A DNA stretch of 64,000 bases from Bacteroidetes bacterium GWE2_42_24 (GTDB taxonomy: Bacteria > Bacteroidota > Bacteroidia > Bacteroidales > TTA-H9). This document shows positions 43,646 through 53,326 of this stretch, in pieces. How positions within the stretch are numbered: the stretch's first letter is position 1; each line of letters opens with the position of its first letter. The notes below the pieces were generated by a model, which did no database searches, was not told the origin of the DNA, and saw only the letters and a list, made by a program, of their open reading frames with translations. The stretch spans positions 1 to 64,000 of the forward strand of contig MEOA01000003.1 in the NCBI GenBank assembly GCA_001768515.1, written 5' to 3'. A program made the translations under genes and the position numbers.

Positions 43646-46000
43646 ATGCGCCGGCTAATTATTTTTTTGTTTTTTTTCTATCTGCTGACAGACATGTCGG
43701 CGGCAACAGGAATCCCTGTTGCCGAGATTGAGAAGCGGTTTAAGATAAGCGGATCCGTTACTGATAAGAGCAACGGAGAGCTTTTAACCGGAGTTACCAT
43801 CCTTGCTGAGGAAATTTGGGCAGGTACCACTACCAATGTGTATGGCTTTTATTCGCTGGCACTTGTTCCCGGCGACTATACCCTTCGTTTCAGTTACATC
43901 GGTTATGAAATGACCGAGGTAAAAGTAACCCTGAAAGCAGATCAGACCATCAATGTTGAGCTGAATCCGAAAGGGTTAAACCTTTCGACTGTCGAGATTA
44001 AAGCTGACCGTGCATCCGAGCAGCTTAAAAGGCCCGAGATGAGTACCATCAGGATGGATGTGAAGACTATTCGCCGGATTCCGGCGCTGATGGGTGAAGT
44101 AGATATCATTAAAGCCTTACAGTTGCTCCCGGGGGTGCAAAGTGCCAGCGAAGGGACGAGCGGTTTCAGTGTCCGTGGGGGAGGGCTCGATCAGAACCTG
44201 ATTCTGCTGGATGAGGCGACCGTGTATAATGCCTCCCATTTCATGGGTTTTTTCTCGGTGTTTAACAACGATGCAGTAAAGGATGTGCAAATTTACAAGG
44301 GTGATATTCCGGTATCTTATGGCGGACGACTTGCATCTCTTTTGGATGTGAGAATGAAGGATGGTAACAACAAGAAATTCAGTGGAACGGGAGGCATTGG
44401 AACCATCGCCAGCCGACTGACGCTCGAAGGGCCGCTGGGTTCCGAAAACACCACCTTCATTGTCTCAGGACGAAGAACCTACGCAGATATTTTTCTACCA
44501 CTTTCCTCTGATAAAAATATAAGAAATAATACCCTTTATTTCTACGATCTCAATGCCAAGGTTTCCCATAAGATTGATGACAACAATCGCATTTTCATCA
44601 GTGGCTATATGGGGCGTGATGTTTTTGAAAACCAATTTGCCTATATGGATTTTGGAAATCAGACAATTACAGGCCGCTGGAATCATTTGTTTTCGAAAAG
44701 TTTGTTTAACAACCTTACGCTTATTTATTCAGCTTATGATTATGCCATAGGAACACCTGAGGGGAATGCTAATTCCTTTATATGGAAATCAAAGATGAAG
44801 GACCTCACCGTGAAATCGGATTTTACCTGGTTCCTCAATCCTGATAATATGTTGAGATTTGGTTTCTCTAGTGTTTACCACGAATTTGATCCGGGCAGGG
44901 CAAGGGGATTAGGCGACGAATCAGCTTTCAAAGAATTGAACATGCCGCCTGCCTATTCGCTCGAAAGCGGGATTTATGCCGGCAATGAACAGAAGATAGG
45001 GTCGAGGCTTGCTTTGCGTTATGGTGTCAGGCTGTCGGCCTTCCAGAACATAGGTCCGTCAACCGTCTATGCGTTTGATGCAGGCTATAATCTGATTGAC
45101 TCAATTAAGTATGGTTCCGGAGACTTTTACAAAACCTATTTACGGTTGGAACCCAGGTTCAGCGCAACTTATTCGCTTACTGAAAACTCATCAGTGAAGG
45201 CAAGTTTTTCGCGAACCGCCCAGTACATTCAACTGGCCCAAAACAGCACGGCCGGAACGCCACTTGATATCTGGTTCCCCGTATCGCCCAATCTGGAACC
45301 GCAAACTTCCGATATGCTGGCCGCAGGTTATTTTCACAACTGGAATAGTGCAGGTGTTGAATTCTCGGTTGAGGCTTATTACAAGCGTATGGAGAATACC
45401 ATCGACTTTTGTGACAATGCTGAATTGCTTTTTAATCGTTACATCGAAGGTGAAGTACGAACAGGGCGTTCCCGGGCATACGGAGTGGAGCTTCTTTTTA
45501 GAAAGAATGAAGGCCGTTTGACCGGGTGGCTGGGGTACACCTTTTCAGTTGCACGTCGGGAAATTGAGACTATCAACAACAACGAACCCTATGCCGCACC
45601 CTATGATAAACCTCACAACATTACCGCTGTGGTGAATTATGAACTATCACCCCGTATTACGTTGTCGGCAAACTGGATATACACAACCGGGGCGCCAGTG
45701 ACTTATCCTACAGCGAGGACCATCTATGGTAATCAGGTGATTCCGGTTTATTCGGGTCGAAATGCATACAGGATGCCCGACTATCACCGGCTTGACTTAA
45801 GCGTGACATATCGACCCAAGCCGCGTGAAAGCCGGAAGTTTAATTATGATATTAACTTCTCACTTTACAATGCCTATGGTCGCAAGAACGCCTGGGCGAT
45901 AAATTTCAAGCAGGAAAAGGAGCGCCCTCTTGTAACGTATGCGGAGATGACGTACCTATTTGGCGTTGTGCCTGCCGTGACCTTTAACTTTAAATTTTAA
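43646..46000 (+). CDS. TonB-dependent receptor with carboxypeptidase-like N-terminal domain
   Basis: 784 residues. After the signal peptide a CarboxypepD_reg-like beta-sandwich (about 33-110, SGSVTDKSNGELLTGVTI and YTLRFSYIGYE) leads to the plug (about 130-235, LLPGVQSASEGTSGFSVRGGG, then DQNLILLDEATVYN) and a long barrel. Such receptors import bulky nutrients with energy from TonB-ExbBD. No SusD partner is present; instead a DUF4249 lipoprotein follows after eight bases, a pairing seen in Bacteroidota systems whose substrates are unknown. Confidence 0.92.
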   Translation: MRRLIIFLFFFYLLTDMSAATGIPVAEIEKRFKISGSVTDKSNGELLTGVTILAEEIWAGTTTNVYGFYSLALVPGDYTLRFSYIGYEMTEVKVTLKADQTINVELNPKGLNLSTVEIKADRASEQLKRPEMSTIRMDVKTIRRIPALMGEVDIIKALQLLPGVQSASEGTSGFSVRGGGLDQNLILLDEATVYNASHFMGFFSVFNNDAVKDVQIYKGDIPVSYGGRLASLLDVRMKDGNNKKFSGTGGIGTIASRLTLEGPLGSENTTFIVSGRRTYADIFLPLSSDKNIRNNTLYFYDLNAKVSHKIDDNNRIFISGYMGRDVFENQFAYMDFGNQTITGRWNHLFSKSLFNNLTLIYSAYDYAIGTPEGNANSFIWKSKMKDLTVKSDFTWFLNPDNMLRFGFSSVYHEFDPGRARGLGDESAFKELNMPPAYSLESGIYAGNEQKIGSRLALRYGVRLSAFQNIGPSTVYAFDAGYNLIDSIKYGSGDFYKTYLRLEPRFSATYSLTENSSVKASFSRTAQYIQLAQNSTAGTPLDIWFPVSPNLEPQTSDMLAAGYFHNWNSAGVEFSVEAYYKRMENTIDFCDNAELLFNRYIEGEVRTGRSRAYGVELLFRKNEGRLTGWLGYTFSVARREIETINNNEPYAAPYDKPHNITAVVNYELSPRITLSANWIYTTGAPVTYPTARTIYGNQVIPVYSGRNAYRMPDYHRLDLSVTYRPKPRESRKFNYDINFSLYNAYGRKNAWAINFKQEKERPLVTYAEMTYLFGVVPAVTFNFKF

Positions 46001-46008
46001 TACCAGTC

Positions 46009-46839
46009 ATGAAGAAGCTGATATTTCTCATTGCTCCGCTCGCCATTATGCTCTTTTCGTGTACCGAAAAGATAGAACTTGATCTGGATACCTCTTCTGT
46101 CAGGCTTGTCGTCGAAGGTAATCTGACCGATCTGCCGGGACCTCATCGGGTGCGTATTGCCACCACAGCACCATATTACGCCGAAGGTTTGCTCCCGGTA
46201 GTCGCTGATGCGGAGGTTACAATAAATGATAGCGACACTACGGTGATTCTCACCGAGCAGGAGCCCGGCGATTATTATACCCCGGTTGGTTTTGTCGGTG
46301 AGCCGGGGAAAACATATACTCTTGAGATCAGGTTGAATGAAGAGATTGCCGGAACAAAAGATTACACCGCCATTGCCATGATGCCATTAAAGATCCCTAC
46401 TGATTCGTGCAACGTAAAATACGAACCCGATATGTATAAGGGTTTATGGCAAATAAGGTGGTATGCTCAGGATCCCCCCGGTGAAAACGCCTATCTTTTC
46501 AGAGCATATAGAAATGGCGAGCCGGTAACCGATAGTTTGAGCCGGTGGGGTGCTGTTGATGACCAGTTTTTTGACGGAAACTATACAATGGGAATTGGTG
46601 TGCTGTATTTTTTCAAAAATCGTAACCAGTATATTTACGAAGGTGATTCCATTACCCTGGAGGTGTGTAATATAACAGAGGAATACCAGCACTTCGTGAT
46701 GTATCTGAAGGAGGAGGTTCAAAGCAACAATCCGTTATTTTCACCTCCGGCGGCCAATGTTCCCGGGAACATCAGTAACGGGGGACTGGGGTACTTTGCT
46801 GTTTACCCTGTTCAATACGTTCGGACGATATATCGGTAA
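46009..46839 (+). CDS. DUF4249 lipoprotein paired with the TonB receptor
   Basis: 276 residues with a lipobox (MLFSC at about 14-18). DUF4249 features include KIELDLDTSSVRLVVEGNLTDLPGPHRVRI and FVGEPGKTYTLEI. Proteins of this family are lipid-anchored outer-membrane or periplasmic partners encoded next to CarboxypepD-type TonB receptors, probably as lids or substrate-binding subunits. The gene begins eight bases after the receptor stop, so the two form one operon. Confidence 0.88.
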   Translation: MKKLIFLIAPLAIMLFSCTEKIELDLDTSSVRLVVEGNLTDLPGPHRVRIATTAPYYAEGLLPVVADAEVTINDSDTTVILTEQEPGDYYTPVGFVGEPGKTYTLEIRLNEEIAGTKDYTAIAMMPLKIPTDSCNVKYEPDMYKGLWQIRWYAQDPPGENAYLFRAYRNGEPVTDSLSRWGAVDDQFFDGNYTMGIGVLYFFKNRNQYIYEGDSITLEVCNITEEYQHFVMYLKEEVQSNNPLFSPPAANVPGNISNGGLGYFAVYPVQYVRTIYR

Positions 46840-46897
46840 TTACCCGGTTATTCCCTGAATTTTCAGGAATACACTGGACTTTTTCATCAGATTTTTG

Positions 46898-46905
46898 TAG
46901 GTTTG
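46898..46905 (+). promoter_or_regulatory. Candidate -7 element of the universal stress protein gene
   Basis: TAGGTTTG, a perfect TAnnTTTG match, 21 bases before the ATG at 46926; no clear -33 element. Confidence 0.35.
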
Positions 46906-46925
46906 TGCTAACAATCCAACGCGCT

Positions 46926-47798
46926 ATGAAAAAGATACTCGTACCTGTTGATTTTTCCGACCACACAGATGTTACCTGTCGGTATGCCGTCGCAATTGCC
47001 AGTGCCAACGGTGGAGAAATAATGTTGTTTCATACTTACTTCGACCAGATGATCATCACCGGCGGGACTTATCCCGATTCTATCGCTGCACAGGCAGCCG
47101 TGGATGTTCAGATGATTGCCGAGATCAGGGAGACAGCTGAAAAGGAAATGGAAAAGCTTGTCGAATCGATTAAAAAAATTATTGACCCCCAAGCTGTCGT
47201 CAATGTCGTATGGTCGATGGAAGGTGGTGATGCAGCTACCGGAATTGTAGAGATTTGTACGACATACTACCCTGATTTGATTATCATTGGCGCACAGGGT
47301 CGTGGGTTGAAGGACCCCTTCTCAGGCAGTACGGCTGAAATTATCATGCGTCATACAACTGTTCCCGTTCTGGCGATCCCTTCCTCCGCGGGCTTCGATG
47401 GTTTCAGTCAAATCATGTACTCTGCAGGACTTGTCGAAGGAACCGAAAATGACCTTCGGTTTATTTTTGATTTCTTCGGAAGCCTGAATCCTGTGGTTCA
47501 TTGTGTCCATCTCCATTGTAGTGGTAATGAACAGTTCGATGATGTAAAACTTGATCGTTTGAAACAATTGTTTGCCAAAGAGATAGCAGACGGTAAAATT
47601 GTTTTTGGGCTTTATGAGTGTGAGAACCACCGGCAAGGGCTTGTCACTTTTCTGGAGTCGACTCAAATCGGGATGATCGCTTTTAAATTGCATAAAACAT
47701 CGTTGTTTGGACTTCTGTTTAGTTCAAGGCTTAGCCGTAAGGATTTATTTAAAGCCAAACTTCCCCTGTTAGCATTCCCGGTAAGTAAGATTCATTAA
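46926..47798 (+). CDS. Universal stress protein with two UspA domains
   Basis: 290 residues from the ATG at 46926. The N-terminal domain starts KKILVPVDFSDHTDVTCRYAV and shows the ATP-binding pattern GAQGRG..DPFSGSTAEIIMRHTTVPVLAIP, so this half probably binds ATP. The second domain is degenerate and lacks the G-2x-G-9x-G motif. The protein is cytoplasmic and its output is unknown. A phosphodiesterase gene with a TTG start follows 12 bases later. Confidence 0.9.
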   Translation: MKKILVPVDFSDHTDVTCRYAVAIASANGGEIMLFHTYFDQMIITGGTYPDSIAAQAAVDVQMIAEIRETAEKEMEKLVESIKKIIDPQAVVNVVWSMEGGDAATGIVEICTTYYPDLIIIGAQGRGLKDPFSGSTAEIIMRHTTVPVLAIPSSAGFDGFSQIMYSAGLVEGTENDLRFIFDFFGSLNPVVHCVHLHCSGNEQFDDVKLDRLKQLFAKEIADGKIVFGLYECENHRQGLVTFLESTQIGMIAFKLHKTSLFGLLFSSRLSRKDLFKAKLPLLAFPVSKIH

Positions 47799-47809
47799 TC
47801 TGCCAGAAA

Positions 47810-48304
47810 TTGACTACCATTGGTTTGATTTCCGATACCCACGGGTTTCTCAATCCGCGGGTATTGGCTTTTTTTGTATCATGTGATGAAATTTGGCACG
47901 CGGGTGACATTGGGTCGCCGACCACACTTCATGCTCTTCAGGCATATAAACCTACACGTGCTGTCTATGGTAACATTGATGGAACCGAGGTGCGTCATGT
48001 TTGTCCCGAAACACTTGTCTTTCGGGTTGAGGATATCCGGGTCGCTATGATACACATTGGAGGGTATCCGGGCAGGTATTCAGCGATGGCTCGTAAAATG
48101 ATCACAGAAGAGAAGCCTGCATTGTTTGTTTGCGGGCATTCGCATATTCTGAAAGTTATCTACGATAAAAAACACGAGGTATTAACGCTAAATCCGGGGG
48201 CTGCCGGAAATAGTGGTTTCCATCAGATGGTAACGGCTTTAAGGTTTAAGATAGAAGGAGATATGATTTTCGATATGGAAATCTTCGAACAAAGTCGTTC
48301 TTAA
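47810..48304 (+). CDS. YfcE-family metallophosphoesterase
   Basis: 164 residues. Metal-ligand motifs are SDTHG near the N-terminus, HAGDIG, GNIDG and CGHSH. It belongs to the MJ0936/YfcE group of Mn2+-dependent phosphodiesterases with broad activity on phosphodiesters. The start must be TTG at 47810 because an in-frame TAA lies eight codons upstream and no ATG lies between. It follows the universal stress protein gene closely. The end overlaps the convergent DUF4293 gene by four bases. Confidence 0.9.
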   Translation: MTTIGLISDTHGFLNPRVLAFFVSCDEIWHAGDIGSPTTLHALQAYKPTRAVYGNIDGTEVRHVCPETLVFRVEDIRVAMIHIGGYPGRYSAMARKMITEEKPALFVCGHSHILKVIYDKKHEVLTLNPGAAGNSGFHQMVTALRFKIEGDMIFDMEIFEQSRS

Positions 48305-48771
48305 CGAAGTCTGTCGGTCGATTTTACAAGGTTTTCGTCTTTTTTGATGAACCTCATGGCCAGCAACTGGAATAAGAGTGCTACGACGGGGAAGAAGATT
48401 GAGGTTCCGTAATCCGGAGCAATACCCACTTTTTTGCGTATGAAATCTGTGAGGGCAAACACGATCACGATAAATACGATGTCGAGAATAACCGCTATTC
48501 TGGCCAGTTGGATCTGGAATAACCTCTCCCGAAATTTGAAGATGGTATAGACTGATAAAGCAGCGCATCCAATGGCCAACAACGATAGAAAACCGGTTAG
48601 AATGGGGCTTACAGAAATGCCACCCTGCTGGGCAGCCAATGTCTTTACCTGATAAACATTTACTATCACGGCGATGCTTTCGGAGTAATAAAATGCCAGA
48701 GGCCAGGCAAATATCATCAGCATCAGGATCGATGCAGCTAGTAAAAAGAGTGATTGAACGCGTTGTAACAT
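48301..48771 (-). CDS. DUF4293 membrane protein
   Basis: 156 residues from the ATG at 48769-48771; an in-frame extension of ten residues exists. Four transmembrane segments are predicted, and the N-terminal MLQRVQSLFLLAASI is characteristic of DUF4293 proteins of Bacteroidota. The function is unknown. In many members of the phylum it lies next to rho; here rho follows divergently across about 500 bases. Confidence 0.85.
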   Translation of the reverse strand: MLQRVQSLFLLAASILMLMIFAWPLAFYYSESIAVIVNVYQVKTLAAQQGGISVSPILTGFLSLLAIGCAALSVYTIFKFRERLFQIQLARIAVILDIVFIVIVFALTDFIRKKVGIAPDYGTSIFFPVVALLFQLLAMRFIKKDENLVKSTDRLR

Positions 48772-49269
48772 AGTTCTGCAATTTTTTACAAACTTAAGCA
48801 AAATCTTAAAGACAGAAAGCTTGTTATTACGTCATGCCTTGTAGAAGTGATCACGATGAAGCTCGAAGGGAGAATCAGGATTTTTTGTTCTCGAAAAAAA
48901 TGAGCTTTCATACGCTGGCATCGTTTTTTTTCGTTTGTTTTAACATGTTGTTGATCAATGAATTGATGTGCGCTTTTTTAAAAATTTAGAGATAAGTTTT
49001 TAATATTTGTTATAAACTGAGAAACAAAATTCATATCATGTGATTGTTTTTTGTATGCAATTCACTGTTTATTTGTATCTTTGTCGCCCTAACCGGGATA
49101 GTCTTTCTCTGGTTCCGGTTGAGACGTGACTGACTTACTTCCGCCGTCCTTTAATCTCGACGGTTTTCATGTGCATCATGCCTCCCTCCCATCCATTCCA
49201 TTTGATTCATTTATTTTCCAACAAAAGATCGGATTTGTTTCCTCGATTTTTAACATTTAAGATTTTCGC
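48772..49269. promoter_or_regulatory. Divergent leader region with rho 5' untranslated region
   Basis: No gene. A TATCTTTG -7 element at 49076-49083 (a TATG 18 bases upstream could serve as -33) predicts a rho leader of about 180 nt. The leader contains an inverted pair AACCGG (49091-49096) / CCGGTT (49115-49120). Long rho leaders can be used for autogenous control in other bacteria; here that is only an inference. Confidence 0.4.
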
Positions 49270-51378
49270 ATGTACGACATTCTCGAACTCAACGCGAAGC
49301 TGGTAACCGATTTGAAAGAAATTGCCACTGCGCTAAACATTCCAAACACAGAAGGGCTTAAAAAACAAGAGTTGATCTATAAGATACTGGATCATCAGGC
49401 TCTCAGCCCGTCAAAAGACGAAAAGCGGGTAGAATTCCATGCCCATGCAGGTCGCCCGCCAAAGAAAGGACGCCCACAACCAAATCGTGAACAAAAGCCT
49501 ATAAATATTGCGCCATCTGGTGAGACCCCCAATAACCAGCCTGATGCTGCCACTGGAGGAAAACCCGTTATCGAAAAGCCAGTCGGTGAGAAACCCATTT
49601 TAATTAAAGCATCAGCGTTGGTTAAAGCTGCTGCACCAGCAGAACCTGTAGCACCGGCTGCCCCGGTAGCCTCTTTAGAGCCTGCAATACCTTCAGAACC
49701 TTTTGCAACTGTGGAGAAACCACCACGCGAGCCCAAGGGAGAGAAAGCTCCTAAAGTTCCCCGCAATAGTCGTCAGCGCAAACCCACTGGCGAAGTGAAG
49801 GCTGACGTCAATGAAGAGACTATTGAGGTAGTAGCTAAAGAGATCGTTCCTGAGCCTGTTGTTGAAAAGAAAACCATTGTACTGAAAATTAACAAACCAG
49901 AGGTTATAGTCAGCAGCCAGGTGCCTGAAGGTGAACCTGAACTATTAGAAGTTATTACAGGAGAAACGGATAAAAGTGTACAACCCGAGGGAGACGAAGT
50001 CGTCAATACTGAGGAACAATCGGCTAAATCACAGCCAGAACACCGGCGCGAATTGCGTGAGCCTCTGATGCGTGAGATTCTTCAGCGTGAAGTAGAGAAA
50101 AGCCGTCAAACGCGTGTACAAGTTGAGCGTCCGCTGACCAAGCATCCCCAATCTGAAAGAAATGGCGACCGATCAACTGACAAGCCAACCATCGAGCGTT
50201 CTGAAAAACCAGTGATTGAACGGGTTCAGGATCGTCGTACTGAAGAGTATGTCTTCGATTACGAAGGATTGGTCTCTACTGAAGGCGTGCTGGAAATCAT
50301 GCCCGATAACTTTGGCTTCCTGCGCTCTTCTGATTATAACTATCTCAGTTCTCCTGATGATGTATACGTTGCTCAGAGTCAGATTAAGGCCTATGGCCTG
50401 AAGACAGGTGATACAGTTCAGGGAACAGTTCGTCCTCCCCGTGAAGGCGAGAAGTATTTTCCGCTGGTAAAGATTTCGCTCATCAACGGATTACAGCCCG
50501 AACAGGTACGCGACCGTATTCCTTTTGATTACCTTACCCCGTTGTTCCCTTTCAAGAAATTCAATCTTACAGGACATGCTGATGAGACTTTCTCATCGCG
50601 TATCATCGATCTGTTTGCTCCAATTGGTAAAGGACAGCGTGGGCTGATCGTGGCACAACCCAAGACTGGTAAGACCGTTATACTGAAAGAATTGGCCAAT
50701 GCCATCGCCAACAATCATCCCGAAGCCTATCTTATCGTGCTGTTAATTGACGAACGTCCTGAAGAGGTTACCGATATGGCGAGAAGCGTAAAAGCCGAAG
50801 TTATCAGTTCAACCTTTGACGAACCTGCCGACCGCCATGTCAAAATCGCCAACATTGTGCTTGAAAAAGCCAAACGCCTTGTAGAGTGCGGACATGATGT
50901 CGTAATACTGCTCGATTCCATTACCCGTCTGGCTCGTGCTTACAATACCGTAAGCCCTGCTTCAGGTAAGGTCTTATCGGGTGGTGTTGAAGCCAATGCT
51001 CTGCAGAAACCTAAGCGGTTCTTCGGTGCTGCCCGCCAGATTGAAAATGGAGGTTCGCTGACCATCATCTCTACAGCCCTTATCGATACTGGTTCAAAGA
51101 TGGATGAGGTAATTTTTGAAGAGTTCAAGGGTACCGGTAATATGGAACTTCAACTCGACAGAAGATTGTCGAATAAGCGAATTTTCCCGGCTATCGATCT
51201 GGTTGCCTCCAGTACCCGTCGTGATGACCTCCTTCACGATCGTGAAGTTCTCCAGCGTGTATGGATATTGAGGAACCATCTGGCTGATATGACGCCTATT
51301 GAGGCCATGGAATTTCTGAAGGACAGGATGAAATTTACCCAAACCAATGAAGAGTTTCTATCTTCGATGAATGGTTAA
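49270..51378 (+). CDS. rho: Transcription termination factor Rho with long disordered insertion
   Basis: 702 residues, against about 420 for E. coli Rho. The N-terminal Rho domain (1-46) is followed by about 290 residues of low-complexity, Pro/Ala/Glu/Lys/Arg-rich sequence (about 50-335), then the cold-shock-like RNA-binding domain ([16 protein letters not shown] from about 336), and the ATPase with Walker A AQPKTGKT at about 461-468 and Walker [17 protein letters not shown]. Rho is a ring helicase that ends transcripts. The insertion is typical of Bacteroidota and has been linked in Bacteroides to condensate formation. A strong terminator follows. Confidence 0.97.
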   Translation: MYDILELNAKLVTDLKEIATALNIPNTEGLKKQELIYKILDHQALSPSKDEKRVEFHAHAGRPPKKGRPQPNREQKPINIAPSGETPNNQPDAATGGKPVIEKPVGEKPILIKASALVKAAAPAEPVAPAAPVASLEPAIPSEPFATVEKPPREPKGEKAPKVPRNSRQRKPTGEVKADVNEETIEVVAKEIVPEPVVEKKTIVLKINKPEVIVSSQVPEGEPELLEVITGETDKSVQPEGDEVVNTEEQSAKSQPEHRRELREPLMREILQREVEKSRQTRVQVERPLTKHPQSERNGDRSTDKPTIERSEKPVIERVQDRRTEEYVFDYEGLVSTEGVLEIMPDNFGFLRSSDYNYLSSPDDVYVAQSQIKAYGLKTGDTVQGTVRPPREGEKYFPLVKISLINGLQPEQVRDRIPFDYLTPLFPFKKFNLTGHADETFSSRIIDLFAPIGKGQRGLIVAQPKTGKTVILKELANAIANNHPEAYLIVLLIDERPEEVTDMARSVKAEVISSTFDEPADRHVKIANIVLEKAKRLVECGHDVVILLDSITRLARAYNTVSPASGKVLSGGVEANALQKPKRFFGAARQIENGGSLTIISTALIDTGSKMDEVIFEEFKGTGNMELQLDRRLSNKRIFPAIDLVASSTRRDDLLHDREVLQRVWILRNHLADMTPIEAMEFLKDRMKFTQTNEEFLSSMNG

Positions 51379-51400
51379 ACCATAAACTGAAATATTTCTG

Positions 51401-51436
51401 AAGCCGGTTTTCACCTTCGTGAAACCGGCTTTTTTC
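51401..51436 (+). terminator. Terminator after rho
   Basis: AAGCCGGTTTTCAC and GTGAAACCGGCTT pair around a CTT(C) loop, followed by T6. Confidence 0.92.
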
Positions 51437-51463
51437 ATGGCAGCTAATCCTTCACTTTCTTTC

Positions 51464-51471
51464 TACCTTTG
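51464..51471 (+). promoter_or_regulatory. Candidate -7 element of the nucleoside-recognition protein gene
   Basis: TACCTTTG, a perfect TAnnTTTG match, 32 bases before the ATG at 51503. Confidence 0.35.
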
Positions 51472-51502
51472 CCATCTAATTTGTCAGATATTAATGTGCT
51501 TC

Positions 51503-52459
51503 ATGGATAAGCCAACAACAATATTCAGGGTCGGGAAAGCCATTAAATCAGCTATTCCAAGGTCATGGAAGACAGCGCGATGGTTGTTGAAGATAACTAT
51601 ACCCGTTTCCTTTGTAGTGTTTGTGCTTGATTTTACAGGAATCCTGGGATCTGTCGCCGGTTTCACCAAACCTTTTTTTTGTATTTTTGGTTTGCCGTCT
51701 CAGACAGCGCTCGTGCTGATCACCAGTATGCTGACCAATATCTATTCGGTAATTGCTGTTATTTCAATGCTTGGACTTCCTGTCAGAGAAGCTACGATTC
51801 TGGCTGTGATGTGCCTGGTTAGTCATGGTTTTCTCATCGAGACGGCTGTGCTTCGGAAAACGGGTTCTTCAGGTCTGAGGATGTTTATATTGCGTTTTTT
51901 ATCCAGCCTCGCGTGTGGCGTCCTGTTGGCTGCTATGCTGCCTGAGATGCCGGGGTTTGTGAGAGGGAGCCTTACATCTGAGGTGCAATCCTTCATGGAA
52001 GCCCTGATAGAATGGTTTTTCCTGATTCTCCGAATGACCGTTAAGGTGCTGGTGCTGGTGACCTTGTTGATGGTTTTACAGCGGCTGATGGAAGAATTTG
52101 GCCTGCTAACGTGGCTCTCCCGGATGTTAGGTTATGTGCTTCGGTTATTCGGACTTGCACCGGAAGCATCCCTTTCGTGGCTCGTGGCTAATGTCGTTGG
52201 ACTGGCCTATGGGGCGGTTATAATTCTTGAGGAGGTAGAAGAGGGGCGTCTTAGTAAAAAGGAGGCCGACCTGCTTAATCATCATATTGCCGTTTCGCAT
52301 AGTCAACTGGAGGACCCAATTCTGTTCTATGCCATTGGACTCCCTATTTGGTGGCTTATCTGGCCAAGAGTTTTGGTTGCTTTAATAGTGGTATGGCTCA
52401 GACGCGTAGAGAATTATCTCAGAACCCGGTGGGAAGCACGCCGAGGGAATCTCAGATAG
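51503..52459 (+). CDS. Nucleoside-recognition (Gate) domain membrane protein
   Basis: 318 residues from the ATG at 51503; an in-frame 28-residue extension overlaps the rho terminator and is unlikely. About eight transmembrane helices in two halves, each resembling the Gate domain of nucleoside transporters and SpmA/SpmB-like proteins (TSMLTNIYSVIAVISMLGLP, and WLVANVVGLAYGAVIILEE). The transported or sensed molecule is unknown. The stop codon abuts that of the convergent hydrolase without a gap. Confidence 0.8.
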   Translation: MDKPTTIFRVGKAIKSAIPRSWKTARWLLKITIPVSFVVFVLDFTGILGSVAGFTKPFFCIFGLPSQTALVLITSMLTNIYSVIAVISMLGLPVREATILAVMCLVSHGFLIETAVLRKTGSSGLRMFILRFLSSLACGVLLAAMLPEMPGFVRGSLTSEVQSFMEALIEWFFLILRMTVKVLVLVTLLMVLQRLMEEFGLLTWLSRMLGYVLRLFGLAPEASLSWLVANVVGLAYGAVIILEEVEEGRLSKKEADLLNHHIAVSHSQLEDPILFYAIGLPIWWLIWPRVLVALIVVWLRRVENYLRTRWEARRGNLR

Positions 52460-53260
52460 TTAATATAAGATTCTTTCAGCGAAATGTTTAATGGCCTTTA
52501 GGGTTGTTTCTTCAGCTTCAAGGTAGCCCATGTGGCCGCAGCCATCAAGTAGTAGTACCTCAGCATGCCGGGGCAGGATGGCCTGCGAAAGCAATTTATC
52601 AACAGGAATCCGCTGGTCTTGTTTCCCACCTATAAATAATACCGGACAAGGCAATGTCAGCAGCGTGTGGAGGTTTGATGACCTGTCTCTCATGCCGGAT
52701 AGTGCTGCTACAATACCTTCGCTGGTTGTTTTTGATGCATTTTCCTGTAGTTGTGCAATTTCAATCGTGAGTCTTTCCCGATTATCCGGAGCGAACAGTT
52801 CGGGAATGAATTGACTGATGAAGTGGTGATGATTGTTCTTAACAATGTCAATGGTACGGTCACGGTTGGTTTTTGCTTCGTCTGTGTCGGGAAGTGCACC
52901 TGAGTGAAATAGTGAGATTGCTGCTGTCATTTCAGGATAGCGGGCGGTGAAGGCCAGTGTAACATAACCTCCCATGCTGTGCCCAATTATCACGCAGCGA
53001 TCGATACTGTTCAAGACGAGGACTTCATGTAATACCTCGGACATCAGTTCCATGGAGTGAATGGCATCGATAGTGTCGGATTGGCCATGTCCGGGAAGAT
53101 CAATGGAGATAACCCGGAAGTCACGTGCCAGTTCTTTACTGAAGGTATCCCAAATAGCCAGCGATTCGAGGAATCCGTGTAATAAAACGATTGTTTCCCC
53201 CTCGCCCTGAATCCTGAAATGGATTGTCTTTCCTTGAAACTGAATTGTTTGGTATTTCAT
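52460..53260 (-). CDS. Alpha/beta hydrolase
   Basis: 266 residues from the ATG at 53258-53260. The HG oxyanion motif (LLHGFLES), the nucleophile elbow GHSMGG, and a likely catalytic His in GCGHMGYLE define an alpha/beta hydrolase of the esterase/epoxide hydrolase-like group. The Asp would be in GGKQDQRIP. The substrate cannot be read from sequence. It ends back to back with the nucleoside-recognition gene and follows an Xaa-Pro aminopeptidase gene on the same strand. Confidence 0.87.
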   Translation of the reverse strand: MKYQTIQFQGKTIHFRIQGEGETIVLLHGFLESLAIWDTFSKELARDFRVISIDLPGHGQSDTIDAIHSMELMSEVLHEVLVLNSIDRCVIIGHSMGGYVTLAFTARYPEMTAAISLFHSGALPDTDEAKTNRDRTIDIVKNNHHHFISQFIPELFAPDNRERLTIEIAQLQENASKTTSEGIVAALSGMRDRSSNLHTLLTLPCPVLFIGGKQDQRIPVDKLLSQAILPRHAEVLLLDGCGHMGYLEAEETTLKAIKHFAERILY

Positions 53261-53273
53261 CTTATTATGAATG

Positions 53274-53305
53274 AAAATCCCGGTGCAACTTGGCTGCACC
53301 GGGAA
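53274..53305 (-). terminator. Hairpin downstream of the Xaa-Pro aminopeptidase
   Basis: CCCGGTGCA and TGCACCGGG form a nine-base-pair stem. On the minus strand it is followed by ATTTT, a weak T run, so it may partly terminate the aminopeptidase transcript just before the hydrolase gene. Confidence 0.6.
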
Positions 53306-53326
53306 TAAATTGATTATTTCAAATTG

